DNA from: Euonymus europaeus
Taxonomy: Eukaryota > Streptophyta > Magnoliopsida > Celastrales > Celastraceae
Direction of reading: 5' to 3'
DNA length: 64,000 bases
NCBI GenBank assembly: GCA_963580455.1
Contig: OY756960.1
Span: 22,565,238-22,629,237 of the forward strand
The notes beneath the pieces are model-generated. The model was given only the letters and a program-made list of their open reading frames with translations, was not told the origin of the DNA and ran no database searches. Shown piece by piece: positions 62,938 through 64,000 of this stretch. Numbering within the stretch: the stretch's first letter is position 1; every line of letters begins with the position of its first letter. Made by a program: the position numbers and the translations under genes.

Positions 62938-64000
62938 TCAGTTTCCCCATGTCTTTAAAGCTGCCAAAGTTGAACAAAAACCATGTCAATAACAAACAAA
63001 AAAACACGCAAGACAATTATTAATTAACTCTCTACCTTGAGCCGAGATAGTCCAGTTCCTGTCTTGGCCAAGAGCCCAAAAGAAATATCCACCCAAGCCC
63101 TGTGACAGTGAGAACTGGATCTTCAATTTTATTGACCCGACATCATCATAACCGACCCATGAGGTCCCGGCATAGGAATAATAAGTCATGCTCTGATTAT
63201 CAAAAATTACATAAGCATGATTCGAACTGTTAGAATTAAAATCGAGAATCTGATCATAAGTTAGGATACCATCCCCCGGACCCTTGCCTATGGCAGGCGC
63301 CCCGATACCATTTGAATGCGGATCATCCAGGGTCCATGTATGTCCGTATAGTGGTACGCCCATGACCAGCTTCCTAGCAGGTACTCCACTTTGGATCCAT
63401 GACCCAATTCCATAACCGGTACTAATGTTACTCTTTGGATCAAATAACGCTGAATTGGGCCCAGTGAAATTCTGCCATGGCCCGTGATAATCAAAGCACA
63501 TTGGGCTGATCCAGTCTAAATATCTCCTTATAGCCTCACTTGGGTATGATCGTACCGGCCCATCTAACTGGACTGTGAAAGCATAATAAACAGCAGAAGT
63601 CAACAACAGACGGGGTTTGCCGGCGACATTAGCTTCGTGAACTAAAGCTTTCCGCCATCGCCGATATAACCAACCAAGATTCAACATATCCAGATCATTT
63701 CCGGGAAACTCCCAGTCCAGATCGACACCATCGAAGCCATAATTTCTAGCTACTTCAATCGTAGAATCGATGAAGATTGCACGCGTGGTGTTTGAGCTAG
63801 ACATCTTAGCGAACACGTTCGGGTCGTTGCCGGCACCTCCTATGGATAACATCAATTTAACGGGTGGGCTTCGGTTCCGAAGCGCATTCATGAACTCGGG
63901 TATCTTTTGTTGATCGAATACTGTTACATTGAGCTTGTAAGTAACCGGGTCGGGTAATAGGAAGGCGTAGTAAATGTGGGTGAAGTAGGAGGTTTCAATA
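62938..64000 (-). CDS. GH18 class V chitinase-like protein, 5' end outside the window
   Basis: Main exon >64000-63036 and a last exon 62960-62938 join in frame through a GT-AG intron. The catalytic signature FDGVDLDWE carries the DxDxE set with the proton donor Glu. Other blocks are SPPVKLMLSIGGAGND, GKPRLLLTSAVYYAF, PMCFDYHGPWQNFTGPNSAL, LVMGVPLYGHTWTL and GSIKLKIQFSLSQGLGGYFF. The last exon adds ALKTWGN and stops, like the C-terminal ends of plant class V chitinases. These enzymes hydrolyse chitin and chito-oligosaccharides outside the cell or in the vacuole. Without the splice the frame would end in a Cys-rich nonsense tail, so the short exon is preferred. The signal peptide and N-terminus are not in the window; a fusion to a kinase or lectin domain upstream cannot be excluded. 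Confidence 0.92.

Overview
The window is nuclear DNA of a flowering plant, very probably a core eudicot. The evidence is AT-rich intergenic sequence, GT-AG introns, a MIR156 precursor, and plant-type genes: a type-B cytokinin response regulator, a BAHD acyltransferase, a PDS5 protein with a Tudor domain, and SDF2. Many small plant transposons are also present. The species cannot be named from sequence alone. Exon models were assembled by hand from splice sites, codon phase and remembered family sequence; no database search was run.

Layout. 1-5.2 kb: a minus-strand MIR156 locus (about 1.7-2.5 kb) whose upstream part carries a 239-bp tandem duplication, then AT-rich spacer. 5.2-13.3 kb: a 14-exon PDS5-C/D-like cohesin cofactor on the minus strand, with two inverted tRNA-type SINE-like copies in an intron. 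15.1-19.0 kb: a broken, intron-bearing copy of NADP-dependent non-phosphorylating GAPDH (GAPN, ALDH11). 19.2-20.8 kb: a 1.6-kb transposon made mostly of two very long inverted arms. 22.7-25.0 kb: SDF2 on the plus strand, with a MITE in its last intron. 25.5-26.9 kb: three end-to-end MITEs with TTA target duplications and a LINE RNase H remnant. 29.8-31.8 kb: an armadillo-repeat protein (minus). 35.2-36.4 kb: a MULE-like element. 36.6-40.5 kb: SINEs and a dead ClpB/HSP100 copy into which a hAT-type element has jumped. 42.4-43.5 kb: a CAF1 deadenylase with no intron in its coding region. 48.1-50.2 kb: a three-exon BAHD acyltransferase. 51.1-56.7 kb: a six-exon type-B ARR (minus). 56.9-59.3 kb: an intact-ended MULE with a 9-bp target duplication, inserted 235 bp upstream of the ARR start codon. 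62.9-64.0 kb: the 3' part of a GH18 class V chitinase (minus), cut by the window edge.

The genes do not form one pathway; plant genes are individually regulated and this is an ordinary gene neighbourhood. Possible shared themes are developmental and hormone control (miR156, type-B ARR, a brassinosteroid-related type BAHD enzyme) and mRNA or protein quality control (CAF1, SDF2). The most distinctive content is transposon biology. It includes a recent MULE that keeps only the N-terminal part of its transposase and has a tandem satellite inside a predicted leader intron. It also includes a dimeric SINE with one target duplication, a hAT element nested in a ClpB pseudogene, and stacked MITEs. The ARR gene adds a GC-AG intron and a duplicated splice acceptor. 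No evidence of a wholly new biological system was found.
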